From Halomonas sp. HL-48 (GTDB lineage Bacteria; Pseudomonadota; Gammaproteobacteria; Pseudomonadales; Halomonadaceae): 64,000 nucleotides of DNA. The DNA lies in the NCBI RefSeq assembly GCF_001314875.1, contig NZ_LJZS01000005.1:62001-126000 (forward strand), given 5' to 3'. Numbering within the stretch: position 1 is the stretch's first letter; every line of letters begins with the position of its first letter. The notes below the pieces were generated by a model, which was not told where the DNA came from, did no database searches, and saw only the letters and a list, made by a program, of their open reading frames with translations. The position numbers and the translations under genes were made by a program. Positions 34,916-51,557 of this stretch are shown piece after piece.

Positions 34916-37900
34916 ATGGCTTACTCATATACTGAGAAAAAACGCATCCGCAAGGATTTCGGCAAACTGCCACAAGTGATGGATGTGCCTTACTTGCTGG
35001 CCATCCAGCTTGATTCCTATTACGACTTTCTCCAGCAAGATCGTTCGCCCGACGAGCGGCACGAGGTCGGCCTGCACGCGGCGTTCAAGTCCGTGTTTCC
35101 GATCGAGAGCTTCTCCGGAAATGCGGCGCTTGAGTATGTCAGCTACCGGTTCGGTACGCCGGCGTTCGATGTTAAGGAGTGCCAGCTGCGCGGGGTCACT
35201 TACTCCGCACCGCTGCGCGTCAAGGTTCGCTTGATCATCTATGATCGCGATTCCTCGAATAAAGCAATCAAAGATATTAAAGAGCAAGAAGTCTACATGG
35301 GGGAAATTCCCCTGATGACGGAGAACGGTACCTTTGTGATCAACGGTACCGAGCGGGTCATTGTGTCCCAGCTCCACCGTTCACCCGGTGTTTTCTTCGA
35401 TCACGATAAAGGCAAGAGCCACTCTTCGGGTAAGCTGCTCTACTCAGCGCGGGTTATCCCTTACCGTGGCTCCTGGCTGGATTTCGAGTTCGATCCCAAG
35501 GACAACGTCTTCGTACGTATCGACCGTCGCCGCAAGCTGCCCGCGTCCGTGCTGATGCGTGCGCTGGGCATGAGCGCGGAAGAGATTCTCGACGAGTTCT
35601 TCGAAACCAGCGTGTTCCATGTTGAAAAGTCCGGCTTCTCTGTAGAGCTGGTGCCGTCGCGTCTGCGCGGCGAAACCGCGACCTTCGACATCAAGGACAG
35701 CAACGGCGAGACCATCGTTGAAGAAGGCCGTCGGATTACCCAGAAGCACATTCGCCAGCTTGAGAAAGCAGGTCTTGAGCGTCTGGACGTGCCGATGGAG
35801 TACCTGTTCGGCAAAACGCTGGCCAAGGATCAGATCGACGGCAAGACCGGCGAACTGATCTGCCCCTGCAACACCGAGATTACCCCGGAAGTGCTGGAAG
35901 CCATCGCGCACGGCGGTATCAAGCGCATCGAGACGCTGTATACCAATGATCTCGACTGTGGCTCGTTCATTTCTGACACGCTGAAGCTGGATACCACCGG
36001 ATCGCAGCTGGAAGCGCTGGTGGAAATCTACCGCATGATGCGCCCCGGTGAGCCGCCGACCAAGGAAGCCGCCGAGACGCTGTTCCACAACCTGTTCTTC
36101 ACTGAGGACCGCTACGACCTCTCGGGCGTGGGCCGCATGAAGTTCAATCGTCGTCTGCGCCGTGAGGGCGACACCGGTTCCGGCGTGCTGGACCGTAAAG
36201 ACATCCTCGACGTGCTGCGCGAGCTGATCAATATCCGTAACGGCTTTGGTGACGTTGACGATATCGATCACCTGGGTAACCGCCGTATTCGCTGCGTTGG
36301 CGAAATGGCCGAAAACCAGTTCCGCGTTGGTCTGGTACGCGTGGAGCGTGCCGTCAAAGAGCGCCTTTCCATGGCGGAAAGCGAAGGCCTGATGCCGCAA
36401 GACCTGATCAACGCCAAGCCCGTAGCGGCCGCGGTGAAAGAGTTCTTTGGCTCAAGCCAGCTGTCCCAGTTCATGGACCAGAACAATCCGCTTTCGGAAG
36501 TTACCCACAAGCGTCGCGTGTCAGCACTCGGCCCGGGTGGTCTGACCCGCGAGCGTGCCGGCTTCGAAGTACGTGACGTCCACGCCACGCACTACGGCCG
36601 TCTGTGCCCGATCGAAACGCCGGAAGGCCCGAACATTGGCCTGATCAACTCGCTGGCCACCTACAGCCACACCAACAGCTATGGCTTCCTGGAAACGCCG
36701 TACCGTAAGGTCGTGGATCGTCAGTTGACTGACGACATCGTTCACCTCTCGGCGATCGAGGAAGGCGACTTCGTCATTGCCCAGGCATCAGCTGCCGTCG
36801 ATGAGTCCGGCAAGCTGAGCGATGATCTGGTGCAGGTACGTCACAGAGGCGAGACCACCTTCATGCGCCCTGAGCAGGTGACGCTGATGGATGTGTCTCC
36901 GCGCCAGGTGGTCTCGGTGGCTGCGGCCCTGATTCCGTTCCTCGAGCACGATGACGCTAACCGCGCCCTGATGGGTTCCAACATGCAGCGTCAGGCGGTG
37001 CCGACCCTGCGTGCCGAGAAGCCCCTGGTGGGTACCGGCATGGAGCGCTTCGTTGCGCGTGACTCCGGTGTCTGTGCCGTGGCGCGTCGTGGCGGTGTCA
37101 TCGACTCCGTGGATGCGCGCCGGGTAGTGGTCCGGGTTAATGAAGATGAAATCATTGGCGGTGAAGCCGGTGTGGATATCTACAACCTGACCAAGTACAC
37201 CCGTTCGAACCAGAACACCTGCATGAACCAGCGCCCGATCGTGCGGCCTGGCGACAACGTGGCGCGCGGCGACATTCTTGCCGACGGCCCGTCCGTGGAT
37301 ATGGGTGATCTGGCGCTTGGCCAGAACATGCGTATCGCGTTCATGCCCTGGAACGGTTACAACTTCGAGGACTCCATCCTGCTTTCCGAGCGGGCGGTCC
37401 AGGAAGACCGTTTCACGACGATCCACATCCAGGAACTGACCTGTGTGTCCCGCGACACCAAGCTGGGGCCGGAAGAGATCACCTCGGACATTCCCAATGT
37501 CGGCGAATCGGCGCTGGGCAAGCTGGACGAGGCGGGCGTCGTTTACATCGGTGCGGAAGTCGGCCCGGGCGATATTCTGGTCGGCAAGGTAACGCCCAAG
37601 GGCGAAACCCAGCTGACGCCGGAAGAAAAGCTGCTACGTGCCATCTTCGGTGAGAAAGCGTCTGACGTTAAAGACACCTCGCTGCGTGCCCCGACCGGCA
37701 TGAAAGGAACGGTGATCGACGTTCAGGTATTCACCCGTGACGGCGTGGAGAAAGACTCGCGTGCCCTGTCCATCGAGCAGATGCAGCTGGACGAAGTACG
37801 CAAGGACCTGCAGGAAACCTATCGTATCGCGGAAGATGCCACCTTCGAGCGTCTCAAGCGTACCCTGGAAGGCCAGGTGGTTAACGGCGGGCCCAACCTC

Positions 37901-38992
37901 AAGAAGGGCGATACCCTCGACGAGGCCTACCTCGACGAGCTGCCGCGTCAGCAGTGGTTCAAGCTGCGCCTGCAGGATGAGTCTTTCAACGAGCTGCTGG
38001 CCCAGGCCGACGAGCAGTTGGAAAACCGTCGTAAAGAAATGGACGAGCGCTTTGAAGACAAGAAGCGCAAGCTGACCCAGGGCGACGATCTCGCGCCGGG
38101 CGTGCTGAAAATCGTCAAGGTCTACATGGCCGTCAAGCGTCGTATCCAGCCGGGCGACAAGATGGCCGGTCGTCACGGTAACAAGGGTGTTATCTCTGCG
38201 ATCATGCCGATTGAAGACATGCCGTTCGACGAGAAAGGCGAGCCGGTCGACGTGGTGCTGAACCCGCTGGGTGTGCCGTCGCGTATGAACGTCGGTCAGA
38301 TTCTCGAAACCCACCTGGGGATGGCGGCCCGTGGTCTTGGCGTCAAGATTGATGCCATGTTGCGCGACGCCCGTGAACAGCAGGTGGCCGAGATCCGTGA
38401 CTTCCTGGGGCAGGTGTACAACACGCCGGGCACCCGCGTGGAAGACATCGATTCGCTGAGTGATGAAGAAGTCATTGCGCTGGCGAAAAACCTCAAGGCG
38501 GGTGTGCCCATGGCGACGCCGGTGTTTGACGGTGCCAAAGAGCACGAGATCAAGCACCTGCTCAAGCTGGCAGACATTCCCGAGTCCGGGCAGATGGCAC
38601 TGTACGACGGCCGTACCGGTGACGCGTTCGATCGTCCGGTCACCGTTGGTTACATGTACATGCTCAAGTTGAACCACTTGGTCGACGACAAGATGCACGC
38701 GCGTTCTACCGGTTCTTACTCGCTCGTCACCCAGCAGCCGCTGGGCGGTAAGGCGCAGTTCGGTGGTCAGCGCTTTGGTGAGATGGAAGTGTGGGCGCTG
38801 GAAGCTTATGGCGCGGCCTACACGCTGCAAGAGATGCTCACCGTCAAATCGGACGACGTCGAAGGCCGCACCAAGATGTACAAGAACATCGTGGATGGCG
38901 ACCACACCATGCAGGCAGGCATGCCGGAATCCTTCAACGTACTCGTGAAGGAAATCCGCTCGCTGGGCATCGATATCGAGTTAGAGAGCTAG
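34916..38992 (+). CDS. rpoB: RNA polymerase beta subunit
   Basis: 1358 residues. The rifampicin-pocket cluster reads [16 protein letters not shown] and [13 protein letters not shown], so the wild-type rifampicin-sensitive residues (Gln, Asp, His, Arg, Ser) are present. The C-terminal [19 protein letters not shown] motif that interlocks with beta-prime is intact. Together with RpoC it forms the catalytic cleft. The 252-bp gap to rplL holds the attenuator; rpoC follows after 10 bp. Confidence 0.99.
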   Translation: MAYSYTEKKRIRKDFGKLPQVMDVPYLLAIQLDSYYDFLQQDRSPDERHEVGLHAAFKSVFPIESFSGNAALEYVSYRFGTPAFDVKECQLRGVTYSAPLRVKVRLIIYDRDSSNKAIKDIKEQEVYMGEIPLMTENGTFVINGTERVIVSQLHRSPGVFFDHDKGKSHSSGKLLYSARVIPYRGSWLDFEFDPKDNVFVRIDRRRKLPASVLMRALGMSAEEILDEFFETSVFHVEKSGFSVELVPSRLRGETATFDIKDSNGETIVEEGRRITQKHIRQLEKAGLERLDVPMEYLFGKTLAKDQIDGKTGELICPCNTEITPEVLEAIAHGGIKRIETLYTNDLDCGSFISDTLKLDTTGSQLEALVEIYRMMRPGEPPTKEAAETLFHNLFFTEDRYDLSGVGRMKFNRRLRREGDTGSGVLDRKDILDVLRELINIRNGFGDVDDIDHLGNRRIRCVGEMAENQFRVGLVRVERAVKERLSMAESEGLMPQDLINAKPVAAAVKEFFGSSQLSQFMDQNNPLSEVTHKRRVSALGPGGLTRERAGFEVRDVHATHYGRLCPIETPEGPNIGLINSLATYSHTNSYGFLETPYRKVVDRQLTDDIVHLSAIEEGDFVIAQASAAVDESGKLSDDLVQVRHRGETTFMRPEQVTLMDVSPRQVVSVAAALIPFLEHDDANRALMGSNMQRQAVPTLRAEKPLVGTGMERFVARDSGVCAVARRGGVIDSVDARRVVVRVNEDEIIGGEAGVDIYNLTKYTRSNQNTCMNQRPIVRPGDNVARGDILADGPSVDMGDLALGQNMRIAFMPWNGYNFEDSILLSERAVQEDRFTTIHIQELTCVSRDTKLGPEEITSDIPNVGESALGKLDEAGVVYIGAEVGPGDILVGKVTPKGETQLTPEEKLLRAIFGEKASDVKDTSLRAPTGMKGTVIDVQVFTRDGVEKDSRALSIEQMQLDEVRKDLQETYRIAEDATFERLKRTLEGQVVNGGPNLKKGDTLDEAYLDELPRQQWFKLRLQDESFNELLAQADEQLENRRKEMDERFEDKKRKLTQGDDLAPGVLKIVKVYMAVKRRIQPGDKMAGRHGNKGVISAIMPIEDMPFDEKGEPVDVVLNPLGVPSRMNVGQILETHLGMAARGLGVKIDAMLRDAREQQVAEIRDFLGQVYNTPGTRVEDIDSLSDEEVIALAKNLKAGVPMATPVFDGAKEHEIKHLLKLADIPESGQMALYDGRTGDAFDRPVTVGYMYMLKLNHLVDDKMHARSTGSYSLVTQQPLGGKAQFGGQRFGEMEVWALEAYGAAYTLQEMLTVKSDDVEGRTKMYKNIVDGDHTMQAGMPESFNVLVKEIRSLGIDIELES

Positions 38993-39002
38993 GAGCCGTC
39001 CC

Positions 39003-43217
<4,215 letters not shown>

Positions 43218-43247
43218 CATTGCTACCTGGCCTTTTATGAAGCCCTC

Positions 43248-43275
43248 GTCTTGCCGGTTTAGCGACCGGCAAGAC
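43248..43275 (+). repeat. Hairpin at the end of the rpoBC operon
   Basis: Perfect 11-bp inverted repeat GTCTTGCCGGT/ACCGGCAAGAC around TTAGCG, 30 bp after rpoC. No T-run follows, so it is not a classical terminator; the -35 of the rpsL promoter begins at its edge. It may be a pause, an RNA-processing or a weak termination site. Confidence 0.6.
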
Positions 43276-43305
43276 TTGACGGCGACTAGGGTCAGCCATT
43301 AGAAT
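43276..43305 (+). promoter_or_regulatory. str operon promoter (rpsL)
   Basis: TTGACG (43276-43281), 18-bp spacer, TAGAAT (43300-43305), followed by a GCGCAGCC discriminator. About 70 bp of leader separate it from the rpsL start. Confidence 0.8.
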
Positions 43306-43383
43306 GCGCAGCCTTTGACAGTGGGGTGGGTACGCCCGCAGCCGCTGCAAGGCCAAGGCAACCATTGGAGTCAGCTAAACACC

Positions 43384-43758
43384 ATGGCAACGATTAATCA
43401 GCTAGTGCGCAAGCCGCGCAAGCGCCCCGTCACCAAGAGTGACGTGCCTGCGCTTCAGGCTTGTCCGCAAAAGCGCGGCGTATGTACGCGCGTATACACC
43501 ACTACCCCCAAGAAGCCTAACTCGGCGTTGCGTAAGGTTTGCCGTGTGCGCCTGACCAACGGTTTCGAGGTGTCTTCTTACATCGGTGGTGAAGGTCACA
43601 ACCTCCAGGAGCACTCTGTTGTGCTGATTCGTGGCGGTCGTGTTAAGGATTTGCCAGGTGTGCGTTATCACACCGTTCGTGGCGCCCTTGACACCTCCGG
43701 CGTACAGAATCGTAAGCAGGGTCGTTCCAAGTACGGTACCAAGCGTCCGAAGTCTTAA
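43384..43758 (+). CDS. rpsL: Ribosomal protein S12
   Basis: 124 residues from the ATG at 43384. The [13 protein letters not shown] and [13 protein letters not shown] loops contain the two lysines (Lys43 and Lys88 in E. coli numbering) whose change gives streptomycin resistance, so a sensitive decoding centre is expected. First gene of the str operon. Confidence 0.99.
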   Translation: MATINQLVRKPRKRPVTKSDVPALQACPQKRGVCTRVYTTTPKKPNSALRKVCRVRLTNGFEVSSYIGGEGHNLQEHSVVLIRGGRVKDLPGVRYHTVRGALDTSGVQNRKQGRSKYGTKRPKS

Positions 43759-43911
43759 TTCGCCGCTGGTCGCTGTCGCCTAGGTGACAGCCGTACGTAC
43801 TGTTTATCACGCATATGATGGTCTGATAAGAGTAAGGTCGGGCGGTGATTGGCTTCGAAGCTGATGCGAGTCCCGAGTTTACCTGAAGGATCCTTAAATT
43901 GAGGGCTTATC

Positions 43912-44382
43912 ATGCCTAGAAGAAGAGTTGTAGCCAAGCGCGAAATCCTGCCGGATCCCAAGTTCGGAAGTGAGCGCCTGGCCAAGTTCATGAACCACCT
44001 GATGTTCAGCGGCAAGAAGTCCATAGCTGAGCGCATCGTGTATGGTGCGTTGGACAAGGTTGCCGAGCGTAGTAAAGAAGAGCCGCTGGAGATTTTCGAC
44101 AAGGCGCTGGAAGCTATCCAGCCGATGGTCGAGGTCAAGTCGCGCCGTGTCGGTGGCGCAACTTATCAGGTGCCGGTTGAAGTACGTCCGTCACGCCGCC
44201 AGGCGCTCGCCATGCGCTGGCTGGTGGACGCGGCGCGTCGTCGCGGTGAGAAAACGATGGTTCAGCGTCTTGCTGGCGAAATGCTTGATGCCGCTGAAGG
44301 CAAAGGTTCTGCCGTCAAGAAGCGCGAAGACGTGCATCGGATGGCAGAAGCCAACAAGGCCTTCTCGCACTACCGTTTCTAA
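43912..44382 (+). CDS. rpsG: Ribosomal protein S7
   Basis: 156 residues. Conserved opening [19 protein letters not shown] and central [20 protein letters not shown]. Nucleates assembly of the 30S head on 16S rRNA. The 153-bp gap from rpsL is where S7 autoregulation acts in E. coli; no specific element is identified here. Confidence 0.99.
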   Translation: MPRRRVVAKREILPDPKFGSERLAKFMNHLMFSGKKSIAERIVYGALDKVAERSKEEPLEIFDKALEAIQPMVEVKSRRVGGATYQVPVEVRPSRRQALAMRWLVDAARRRGEKTMVQRLAGEMLDAAEGKGSAVKKREDVHRMAEANKAFSHYRF

Positions 44383-44441
44383 GGTCGCGTTTTTTGCTGC
44401 GGTTGCTATGTCGCGGGATTGTCATTAGCCGACTTGCAACA

Positions 44442-44473
44442 CACCGCCGCTATCTTGACGGATGGCGGCGGTG
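44442..44473 (+). repeat. Inverted repeat between rpsG and fusA
   Basis: CACCGCCGC/GCGGCGGTG (44442-44450 with 44465-44473), 14-nt loop, in the 150-bp gap before fusA. No T-run follows. Could modulate fusA expression or be an mRNA-stability element. Confidence 0.5.
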
Positions 44474-44532
44474 GCATAAGCAATAACGCACCGTCAGATT
44501 CATGAGCATCGCCAACAAACGGGAGTTTCACC

Positions 44533-46656
44533 GTGGCTCGCAAGACACCACTTAATCGCTATCGCAATATCGGTATCGTCGCTCACGTTGACGCGGGTAA
44601 AACCACGACAACCGAGCGCGTACTGTTCTACACCGGCCTTTCCCATAAAGTGGGTGAGGTGCACGACGGTGCAGCGACCATGGACTGGATGGAGCAGGAG
44701 CAGGAGCGTGGCATTACGATCACGTCCGCTGCGACAACCTGTTTCTGGCAGGGCATGAGCAAGCAGTTCCCTGAGCACCGTATTAACATCATCGATACCC
44801 CCGGACACGTTGACTTCACCATCGAAGTTGAGCGTTCCTTGCGCGTACTCGATGGCGCGGTCGTTGTACTGTGCGGGTCTTCTGGCGTTCAGCCGCAGAC
44901 CGAAACCGTATGGCGTCAGGCCAACAAGTACGAAGTTCCGCGTATGGTCTTCGTCAACAAAATGGACCGTACCGGCGCTGACTACTTCATGGTCGTTGAC
45001 CAGTTGAAAGAGCGTCTGGGCGCCAATGCCGTGCCGATCCAGATCAACTGGGGCACGGAAGAAGACTTCAAAGGCGTTATCGATCTTATCCAGATGAAGG
45101 CCATCCTGTGGGATGAAGCCAGCCTGGGTATGAACTACGAGCTGGTCGATATCCCCGCAGAGCTTCAGGAAACCGCCGAAACCTACCGCGAGCAAATGAT
45201 CGAAGCGGCAGCGGAAGGTTCTGACGAGCTGATGGAAAAGTATCTTGAAGGTGTCGAGTTGACCACCGAAGAGATCAAGGCGGGTCTGCGCGCACGCACA
45301 CTGGCTAACGAAATCGTCCTGATCACCTGCGGTTCGGCCTTTAAGAACAAGGGCGTTCAAGCGGTGCTGGACTGCGTTATCGAGTACATGCCGTCACCCA
45401 CCGAAGTTAAGGCGATCGAAGGCGAGCTTGACGACAAGGACGGCACCGTCGATACCCGTGAAGCAGACGATGATCAGCCGTTTGCTGCCCTGGCGTTCAA
45501 GATTGCCACCGACCCCTTCGTCGGTACCCTGACGTTCATCCGCGTCTATTCGGGCGTGTTGAACTCGGGCGACGGGGTGTACAACTCGGTCAAGAGCAAG
45601 AAAGAGCGTGTGGGTCGTATCGTTCAGATGCACTCCAACTCGCGTGAAGAAATCAAGGAAGTGCGTGCCGGCGATATCGCCGCCTGTATCGGTCTGAAAG
45701 ATGTCACCACGGGCGATACCCTGTGCGACATCAACAACAAGATCGTACTTGAGCGCATGGAATTCCCGGATCCGGTTATCTCGGTAGCCGTTGAGCCGAA
45801 GTCCAAAGCCGATCAGGAGAAGATGGGTGTTGCCCTGGGCAAGCTGGCTCAGGAAGACCCGTCCTTCCAGGTGAAAACCGACGAAGAGACCGGTCAGACC
45901 ATCATCTCCGGTATGGGTGAGCTTCACCTCGATATCCTCGTCGACCGTATGCGTCGCGAGTTCAAGGTTGAGGCGAACATCGGTAAGCCGCAGGTGGCCT
46001 ACCGCGAAACGATCCGCGGCAGCGTCGAGCAGGAAGGCAAGTTCGTACGTCAGTCCGGTGGTCGTGGTCAATACGGTCACGTAGTGATGCGTATCGAGCC
46101 GCTAACCTATGCCGAGAAAGGCGAAGGGGAAGATGAAATCTTCTTCAAGTTCAACTCGGAAATCGTGGGTGGTGTCGTTCCTAAGGAATACATCCCGGCG
46201 GTAGAGAAAGGGGCATACGAGCAGCTGCAAAACGGCGTCATTGCGGGTTACCCGATGATTGACGTTAAAGTGACGCTGCTTGATGGCTCTTACCATGACG
46301 TGGACTCCAACGAGACCGCGTTCAAGATTGCTTCTTCTATGGCAATAAAAGAAGGTGCCAGGAAGGCCAAGGCCGTGCTGCTGGAGCCGGTGATGAAGGT
46401 CGAAGTCGTGACCCCCGAAGATTTTATGGGTGACGTCATGGGCGACCTGAACCGTCGTCGCGGCCTGGTGCAGGGTATGGATGATTCCTCTTCTGGTAAA
46501 GTCATCCGTGCAACGGTGCCACTGGGTGAGATGTTCGGTTACGCAACCGATCTGCGCTCACAGACCCAGGGCCGTGCGAGCTACTCTATGGAGTTCGCGA
46601 AGTACGAGGAGGCGCCCTCCAGCGTCGTTGAAGCCGTCATCAACCAAAACGGTTAA
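44533..46656 (+). CDS. fusA: Elongation factor G
   Basis: 707 residues from a GTG, eight bases after GGGAG. Domain I has [27 protein letters not shown] and NKMDRTGAD; later segments include [17 protein letters not shown] and GRGQYGHVV. Catalyses translocation on the ribosome. Followed by tuf after 29 bp. Confidence 0.99.
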   Translation: MARKTPLNRYRNIGIVAHVDAGKTTTTERVLFYTGLSHKVGEVHDGAATMDWMEQEQERGITITSAATTCFWQGMSKQFPEHRINIIDTPGHVDFTIEVERSLRVLDGAVVVLCGSSGVQPQTETVWRQANKYEVPRMVFVNKMDRTGADYFMVVDQLKERLGANAVPIQINWGTEEDFKGVIDLIQMKAILWDEASLGMNYELVDIPAELQETAETYREQMIEAAAEGSDELMEKYLEGVELTTEEIKAGLRARTLANEIVLITCGSAFKNKGVQAVLDCVIEYMPSPTEVKAIEGELDDKDGTVDTREADDDQPFAALAFKIATDPFVGTLTFIRVYSGVLNSGDGVYNSVKSKKERVGRIVQMHSNSREEIKEVRAGDIAACIGLKDVTTGDTLCDINNKIVLERMEFPDPVISVAVEPKSKADQEKMGVALGKLAQEDPSFQVKTDEETGQTIISGMGELHLDILVDRMRREFKVEANIGKPQVAYRETIRGSVEQEGKFVRQSGGRGQYGHVVMRIEPLTYAEKGEGEDEIFFKFNSEIVGGVVPKEYIPAVEKGAYEQLQNGVIAGYPMIDVKVTLLDGSYHDVDSNETAFKIASSMAIKEGARKAKAVLLEPVMKVEVVTPEDFMGDVMGDLNRRRGLVQGMDDSSSGKVIRATVPLGEMFGYATDLRSQTQGRASYSMEFAKYEEAPSSVVEAVINQNG

Positions 46657-46685
46657 CCGTTAGCTAACGTAAAGAGGTTATAGCA

Positions 46686-47879
46686 GTGGCTAAGGAAAAA
46701 TTTGAACGTTCCAAACCGCATGTCAACGTCGGCACCATCGGTCACGTCGACCATGGTAAAACGACCCTGACTGCGGCCTTGACCCGTGTATCTGCTGAAG
46801 TATTCGGTGGTGACTGGAGTGAGTTCGACGCCATCGACAATGCTCCGGAAGAGCGTGAGCGCGGTATTACTATCGCCACCTCGCACGTTGAGTATCAGTC
46901 TGAAATGCGTCACTACGCACACGTTGACTGCCCGGGACACGCTGACTACGTCAAGAACATGATCACCGGTGCTGCGCAGATGGACGGCGCGATCCTGGTA
47001 TGTTCTGCCGCCGACGGCCCGATGCCGCAGACGCGCGAGCATATCCTGCTGTCTCGTCAGGTTGGCGTTCCGTACATCGTCGTGTTCCTGAACAAAGCGG
47101 ACATGGTCGATGACGAAGAGCTGCTCGAGCTGGTCGAAATGGAAGTTCGCGAACTTCTCGACCAGTACGACTTCCCGGGCGACGACACGCCGATCATCAC
47201 CGGCTCTGCGCTGATGGCGCTGAACGGCGAAGACGAAAACGGCATGGGTACGACTGCTGTCGCTAGCCTGATCAAGGCTCTCGACGATTACATCCCCGAG
47301 CCGGAGCGTGCTATCGATCAGCCGTTCCTGATGCCGATCGAAGACGTGTTCTCCATCTCTGGTCGCGGTACCGTTGTTACCGGTCGTGTAGAGCGTGGCA
47401 TCATCAAGGCGGGTGAAGAAGTTGAAATCGTCGGTATCAAAGATACCGTGAAGACAACCGTTACCGGCGTTGAAATGTTCCGCAAGCTGCTCGACGAAGG
47501 TCGTGCAGGCGAGAACGTTGGCGCGCTGCTGCGTGGTACCAAGCGCGATGACGTTGAGCGTGGTCAGGTTCTGGCGAAAACCGGCACCATCAACCCGCAC
47601 ACCGTTTTCGAAGCAGAAGTCTACGTACTGTCCAAAGAAGAAGGCGGTCGTCACACGCCGTTCTTCAAGGGCTACCGTCCGCAGTTCTACTTCCGTACCA
47701 CCGACGTTACCGGTACTTGTGAACTGCCGGAAGGCGTTGAGATGGTCATGCCGGGCGACAACGTCAAGATGGTTGTTACCCTGATCGCTCCGATCGCCAT
47801 GGATGACGGCTTGCGCTTCGCGATTCGTGAAGGCGGTCGTACCGTCGGCGCGGGCGTTGTGGCCAAAATCATTCAGTAA
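46686..47879 (+). CDS. tuf: Elongation factor Tu
   Basis: 397 residues from a GTG. GTPase motifs [22 protein letters not shown] and [20 protein letters not shown] are intact; the C-terminal beta barrels include [14 protein letters not shown]. Delivers aminoacyl-tRNA to the ribosome. This is the only tuf copy in the window; a second copy at the tRNA cluster, common in relatives, is absent. Confidence 0.99.
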   Translation: MAKEKFERSKPHVNVGTIGHVDHGKTTLTAALTRVSAEVFGGDWSEFDAIDNAPEERERGITIATSHVEYQSEMRHYAHVDCPGHADYVKNMITGAAQMDGAILVCSAADGPMPQTREHILLSRQVGVPYIVVFLNKADMVDDEELLELVEMEVRELLDQYDFPGDDTPIITGSALMALNGEDENGMGTTAVASLIKALDDYIPEPERAIDQPFLMPIEDVFSISGRGTVVTGRVERGIIKAGEEVEIVGIKDTVKTTVTGVEMFRKLLDEGRAGENVGALLRGTKRDDVERGQVLAKTGTINPHTVFEAEVYVLSKEEGGRHTPFFKGYRPQFYFRTTDVTGTCELPEGVEMVMPGDNVKMVVTLIAPIAMDDGLRFAIREGGRTVGAGVVAKIIQ

Positions 47880-47897
47880 GTTGATTCGCTGAATGTG

Positions 47898-47924
47898 AAA
47901 GGGGGCTCGAGAGAGCCCCCTTTT
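47898..47924 (+). terminator. Intrinsic terminator of the str operon
   Basis: AAAGGGGGCTC/GAGCCCCCTTT stem with a GAGA loop (47898-47908 with 47913-47923) and trailing T residues, 18 bp after tuf. Confidence 0.93.
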
Positions 47925-47945
47925 CTGCGCACCCTTAGCAAATGT

Positions 47946-47974
47946 TTGACATGGGCTTTTGGCGTGCCTATAAT
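47946..47974 (+). promoter_or_regulatory. S10 operon promoter
   Basis: A perfect consensus TTGACA (47946-47951), 17-bp spacer, TATAAT (47969-47974), with a GCGCATCC discriminator. About 57 bp of leader precede rpsJ. Confidence 0.93.
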
Positions 47975-48038
47975 GCGCATCCTTTGAATGCGTGGGTAGA
48001 CGGCTCGCGCCGTCGACATCCATTGGAGTTTAGGGCTA

Positions 48039-48350
48039 ATGCAGAACCAAAAGATTCGCATTCGGTTGAAAGCGTTCGACCATCGCCTGATCGATCAGTC
48101 CACAGCGGAGATCGTTGAAACCGCTAAGCGCACTGGTGCTCAGGTTCGTGGGCCGATTCCGCTGCCGACCAACCGCGAGCGCTACACCATTCTGATCTCG
48201 CCGCACGTCAACAAAGATGCGCGTGACCAGTATGAGATTCGTACGCACAAGCGTGTGCTCGACATCGTTGAGCCGACCGAGAAAACCGTTGATGCGCTGA
48301 TGAAGCTCGACCTCGCCGCTGGCGTAGACGTGCAAATCAAGCTCGACTAA
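48039..48350 (+). CDS. rpsJ: Ribosomal protein S10
   Basis: 103 residues. Conserved [16 protein letters not shown] opening and [20 protein letters not shown]. Part of the 30S head and, as NusE, partner of NusB and NusG in antitermination. The 150-bp gap to rplC contains a short CACTAG/CTAGTG repeat and a GGGTGATAGCCCC stretch near the rplC start. Confidence 0.99.
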   Translation: MQNQKIRIRLKAFDHRLIDQSTAEIVETAKRTGAQVRGPIPLPTNRERYTILISPHVNKDARDQYEIRTHKRVLDIVEPTEKTVDALMKLDLAAGVDVQIKLD

Positions 48351-48500
48351 TCACACTAGACACTTGCGGCCCAGCGCTCATCGAACAAGCAGTGAGCAGC
48401 AGCCGCCGCGCCGTGAGGCGCCACACAATGTGCTAGTGGAATGCTCTGGAAAGGGCAGCCATAGCGGGTGATAGCCCCGTACACTATAGGAGAACTGAGA

Positions 48501-49139
48501 ATGACTATCGGTTTAGTCGGTAAAAAGGCCGGAATGACCCGTGTCTTTACCGAAGACGGTGCATCCGTGCCCGTAACCGTTATTGAAGTTGATCCTAACC
48601 GTGTTACACGCGTTAAGTCTGTCGAGTCTGACGGCTACGCGGCGGTTCAGGTTACAACTGGCTCTCGTAAGGCCAAACACCTCAGCAAAGCCCAAGCGGG
48701 TCAATTTGCTAAAGCGGGTGTTGAGGCTGGTCGTTCACTGATGGAGTTTCGTCTCGAAGAAGGCGAAGAGGCTCCTGAAGTTGGCGGCGAACTCACCGTA
48801 TCCCTCTTCGAAGCTGGTCAGATGATCGACGTGACCGGTACCTCTAAGGGTAAAGGTTTCCAGGGTGCTGTTAAGCGCTGGAACTTCCGTACCCAAGACA
48901 ACAGCCATGGTAACTCCCTGTCGCATCGCGCGCCGGGTTCTATCGGCATGTGTCAGACGCCGGGTCGCGTATTCAAAGGCAAAAAGATGGCCGGTCAGAT
49001 GGGCAACGTCCGCTGTACCGTGCAGAGCCTTGAGATCGTCCGTGTCGACGCCGAGCGTAACCTGCTGCTGATCAAGGGCGCCGTGCCGGGTGCAACCGGC
49101 AGTGACGTTATCGTTCGCAGCGCCGTGAAAGCTGGCTGA
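48501..49139 (+). CDS. rplC: Ribosomal protein L3
   Basis: 212 residues from the ATG at 48501 (AGGAGAA upstream); 11 extra in-frame codons upstream have no family counterpart. Opening [14 protein letters not shown] and the central loop [20 protein letters not shown] reaching the peptidyl-transferase centre are present. Confidence 0.98.
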   Translation: MTIGLVGKKAGMTRVFTEDGASVPVTVIEVDPNRVTRVKSVESDGYAAVQVTTGSRKAKHLSKAQAGQFAKAGVEAGRSLMEFRLEEGEEAPEVGGELTVSLFEAGQMIDVTGTSKGKGFQGAVKRWNFRTQDNSHGNSLSHRAPGSIGMCQTPGRVFKGKKMAGQMGNVRCTVQSLEIVRVDAERNLLLIKGAVPGATGSDVIVRSAVKAG

Positions 49140-49154
49140 AGGGGATAATTACCA

Positions 49155-49760
49155 ATGAATCTGAATCTTGCTGCAGGCGCGGGTACCGTTGAAGTAGCCG
49201 ACGCCACTTTTGGCAAAGAATTCAACGAAGCGCTGGTTCACCAGGTTGTCACCGCCTATCTGGCTGGTGGTCGTCAGGGCACCCGCGCTCAAAAGAACCG
49301 TTCCGACGTCCGTGGCGGTGGTAAAAAGCCGTGGCGTCAGAAGGGTACCGGTCGTGCTCGTGCCGGTACTATCCGTTCACCGCTCTGGCGTAGCGGCGGT
49401 GTCACTTTCGCGGCTCGTCCCCAGGACTTCAGCCAGAAGGTGAACCGCAAGATGTACCGCGCAGCGATGCGCTCCATCTTGTCGGAGCTGGTGCGCCAAG
49501 AGCGCCTGGTCGCGATTGAAGAGTTCAACGTCGAAGCGCCGAAAACCAAGCAGGTCGCTGCCAAGCTGAAAGAGCTCAACCTTGAAAAAGTGTTGATCGT
49601 CACTGAAGAAGTCGACGAGAAGCTCTATCTGGCTGCACGCAACCTTCCCCACGTTGACGTGGTGGACGTTGCGGCCGCTGACCCGGTGAGCCTGGTAGCC
49701 TTTGATAAGGTCCTGGTCACCGTCTCCGCCCTGCGTAAATTCGAGGAGAAGCTGGCATGA
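49155..49760 (+). CDS. rplD: Ribosomal protein L4
   Basis: 201 residues. The extended tunnel loop is seen as [20 protein letters not shown], with [11 protein letters not shown]. In E. coli L4 also represses the S10 operon; the corresponding leader structure is not recognised here. Overlaps rplW by 4 bp. Confidence 0.98.
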   Translation: MNLNLAAGAGTVEVADATFGKEFNEALVHQVVTAYLAGGRQGTRAQKNRSDVRGGGKKPWRQKGTGRARAGTIRSPLWRSGGVTFAARPQDFSQKVNRKMYRAAMRSILSELVRQERLVAIEEFNVEAPKTKQVAAKLKELNLEKVLIVTEEVDEKLYLAARNLPHVDVVDVAAADPVSLVAFDKVLVTVSALRKFEEKLA

Positions 49761-50053
49761 ACCAGGAACGCGTATTCAAGGTTCTGCTTGGACCGCACGT
49801 GACCGAGAAGGCTGCGATGGCTGCCGAGCGCAACCAGTACGTTTTCAAGGTGGCATCCGATGCTACCAAGCCCGAGATCAAGAAGGCCGTTGAAATACTG
49901 TTCGGCAAGAAGGTCGGCAGCGTTCAGGTACTGAACGTCAAGGGGAAAACCAAGCGTACTGCAAACGGCGTTGGCTTGCGTAAGGGTTACCGTAAAGCGT
50001 ATGTGACCCTGGCTGCGGGTGAAACGCTCGAAGACTTCTCTGGCGCCGAATAA
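49757..50053 (+). CDS. rplW: Ribosomal protein L23
   Basis: 98 residues. ATGA overlap with rpl[24 protein letters not shown] region and [12 protein letters not shown] tail. At the tunnel exit, docking site for trigger factor and SRP. Confidence 0.98.
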   Translation: MNQERVFKVLLGPHVTEKAAMAAERNQYVFKVASDATKPEIKKAVEILFGKKVGSVQVLNVKGKTKRTANGVGLRKGYRKAYVTLAAGETLEDFSGAE

Positions 50054-50070
50054 GGGCAGGAGTACGGATA

Positions 50071-50898
50071 ATGGCAATCGTCAAGACCAAACCCACATCC
50101 GCCGGTCGTCGCCACGTCGTCAAGATCGTTGGCGAGGAACTGTACAAAGGCCGTGCTTACGCGCCGCTTTTGGAAAAACAGTCCAAGTCCGGTGGCCGTA
50201 ATAACTACGGTCGCATCACCACCCGCCACGTGGGCGGTGGTCACCGTCATCACTATCGGTTGATCGACTTCAAGCGCACCAAGGATGGCATTTCTGCCAC
50301 CGTTGAGCGTCTGGAGCACGACCCGAACCGCAGTGCGCACATTGCACTGCTGAAATACGCCGATGGCGAGCGTCGTTACATCATTGCACCGAAAGGTGTC
50401 AGCGCGGGTGACGTGCTGGAATCTGGTGTTAACGCGCCCATCAAGAAAGGCAATGCCTTGCCGCTGCGCAACATTCCGCTTGGTTCGACCGTTCACGGTA
50501 TTGAACTGAAGCCGGGTAAAGGCGCGCAGATTGCTCGCAGTGCCGGTACTAGCGCTCAGTTGGTCGCCCGTGAAGGCAACTACGCCACCCTGCGTCTTCG
50601 TTCCGGCGAAATGCGTAAGGTGCTGGCCGAGTGTCGAGCGACCTTGGGTGAAGTGAGCAACTCCGAGCACAGCCTGCGTCAACTTGGCAAGGCCGGTGCG
50701 AAGCGCTGGAGAGGTGTGCGTCCGACTGTTCGCGGTGTCGCAATGAACCCGGTGGATCACCCGCACGGTGGTGGCGAAGGCCGCACCAGTGGTGGTCGTA
50801 ACCCGGTTACCCCATGGGGTGTACCGACCAAGGGTTATAAGACTCGCAAGAACAAGCGCACCGACAAGCTTATCGTTCGTCGCCGCAAGGCCAAGTAA
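50071..50898 (+). CDS. rplB: Ribosomal protein L2
   Basis: 275 residues. [17 protein letters not shown] opening, C-terminal [18 protein letters not shown] with the conserved His that supports peptidyl-transferase activity. Central 23S rRNA binder at the subunit interface. Confidence 0.99.
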   Translation: MAIVKTKPTSAGRRHVVKIVGEELYKGRAYAPLLEKQSKSGGRNNYGRITTRHVGGGHRHHYRLIDFKRTKDGISATVERLEHDPNRSAHIALLKYADGERRYIIAPKGVSAGDVLESGVNAPIKKGNALPLRNIPLGSTVHGIELKPGKGAQIARSAGTSAQLVAREGNYATLRLRSGEMRKVLAECRATLGEVSNSEHSLRQLGKAGAKRWRGVRPTVRGVAMNPVDHPHGGGEGRTSGGRNPVTPWGVPTKGYKTRKNKRTDKLIVRRRKAK

Positions 50899-50920
50899 CA
50901 GACATTAAGGGGTAACGGCT

Positions 50921-51196
50921 GTGCCACGTTCACTAAAGAAAGGTCCCTTCATTGACCTTCATCTTTTGAAGAAGGTAGAGGCTGCAGTGGAAAAGAACGA
51001 CCGCAAACCGATCAAGACCTGGTCGCGTCGTTCGATGATCCTGCCAAACATGGTGGGTTTGACCATCGCAGTCCACAACGGTCGCCAACACGTCCCGGTG
51101 CACGTCTCCGAGGAAATGGTTGGTCACAAGCTAGGCGAATTCGCTGCCACTCGCACTTATCGCGGGCACGTGGCGGACAAGAAAGCCAAACGGTAA
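50921..51196 (+). CDS. rpsS: Ribosomal protein S19
   Basis: 91 residues from a GTG after [25 protein letters not shown] and [17 protein letters not shown] are diagnostic. Located in the 30S head. Confidence 0.98.
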   Translation: MPRSLKKGPFIDLHLLKKVEAAVEKNDRKPIKTWSRRSMILPNMVGLTIAVHNGRQHVPVHVSEEMVGHKLGEFAATRTYRGHVADKKAKR

Positions 51197-51214
51197 GCCA
51201 AAGAGGATTGAGAG

Positions 51215-51547
51215 ATGGAAGTCACAGCTAAGCTGCGTGGCGCCGGATTATCCGCCCAGAAGGCCCGTTTGGTGGCTGATCAGGTGCGCGGTAAACCTGT
51301 CGCCGAGGCACTCGACCTGCTGACCTTCTCACCGAAGAAGGCTGCCCAACTGGTCAAGAAAGTGCTTCAGTCCGCCATTGCAAACGCGGAAGAAAATAAC
51401 GGCATGGATATTGACGAGCTGCGTGTCTCGACCATCTGCGTCGATGAGGGCATGACGCTCAAGCGTATCAAGCCGCGTGCCAAAGGGCGTGCGGACCGTA
51501 TCTTGAAGCGCACCTGCCACATCACCGTCAAGGTAGCCGAGAAGTAG
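51215..51547 (+). CDS. rplV: Ribosomal protein L22
   Basis: 110 residues. [20 protein letters not shown] and the C-terminal beta hairpin with [13 protein letters not shown] lining the exit tunnel (macrolide-interaction region). Confidence 0.98.
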   Translation: MEVTAKLRGAGLSAQKARLVADQVRGKPVAEALDLLTFSPKKAAQLVKKVLQSAIANAEENNGMDIDELRVSTICVDEGMTLKRIKPRAKGRADRILKRTCHITVKVAEK

Positions 51548-51557
51548 GAGTCGACCG

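Noticed and set aside
48351..48500. E. coli-type L4-responsive leader of the S10 operon
   Set aside because: The E. coli element precedes rpsJ, but here the 57-nt rpsJ leader is too short for it. The rpsJ-rplC gap has only a short weak inverted repeat.
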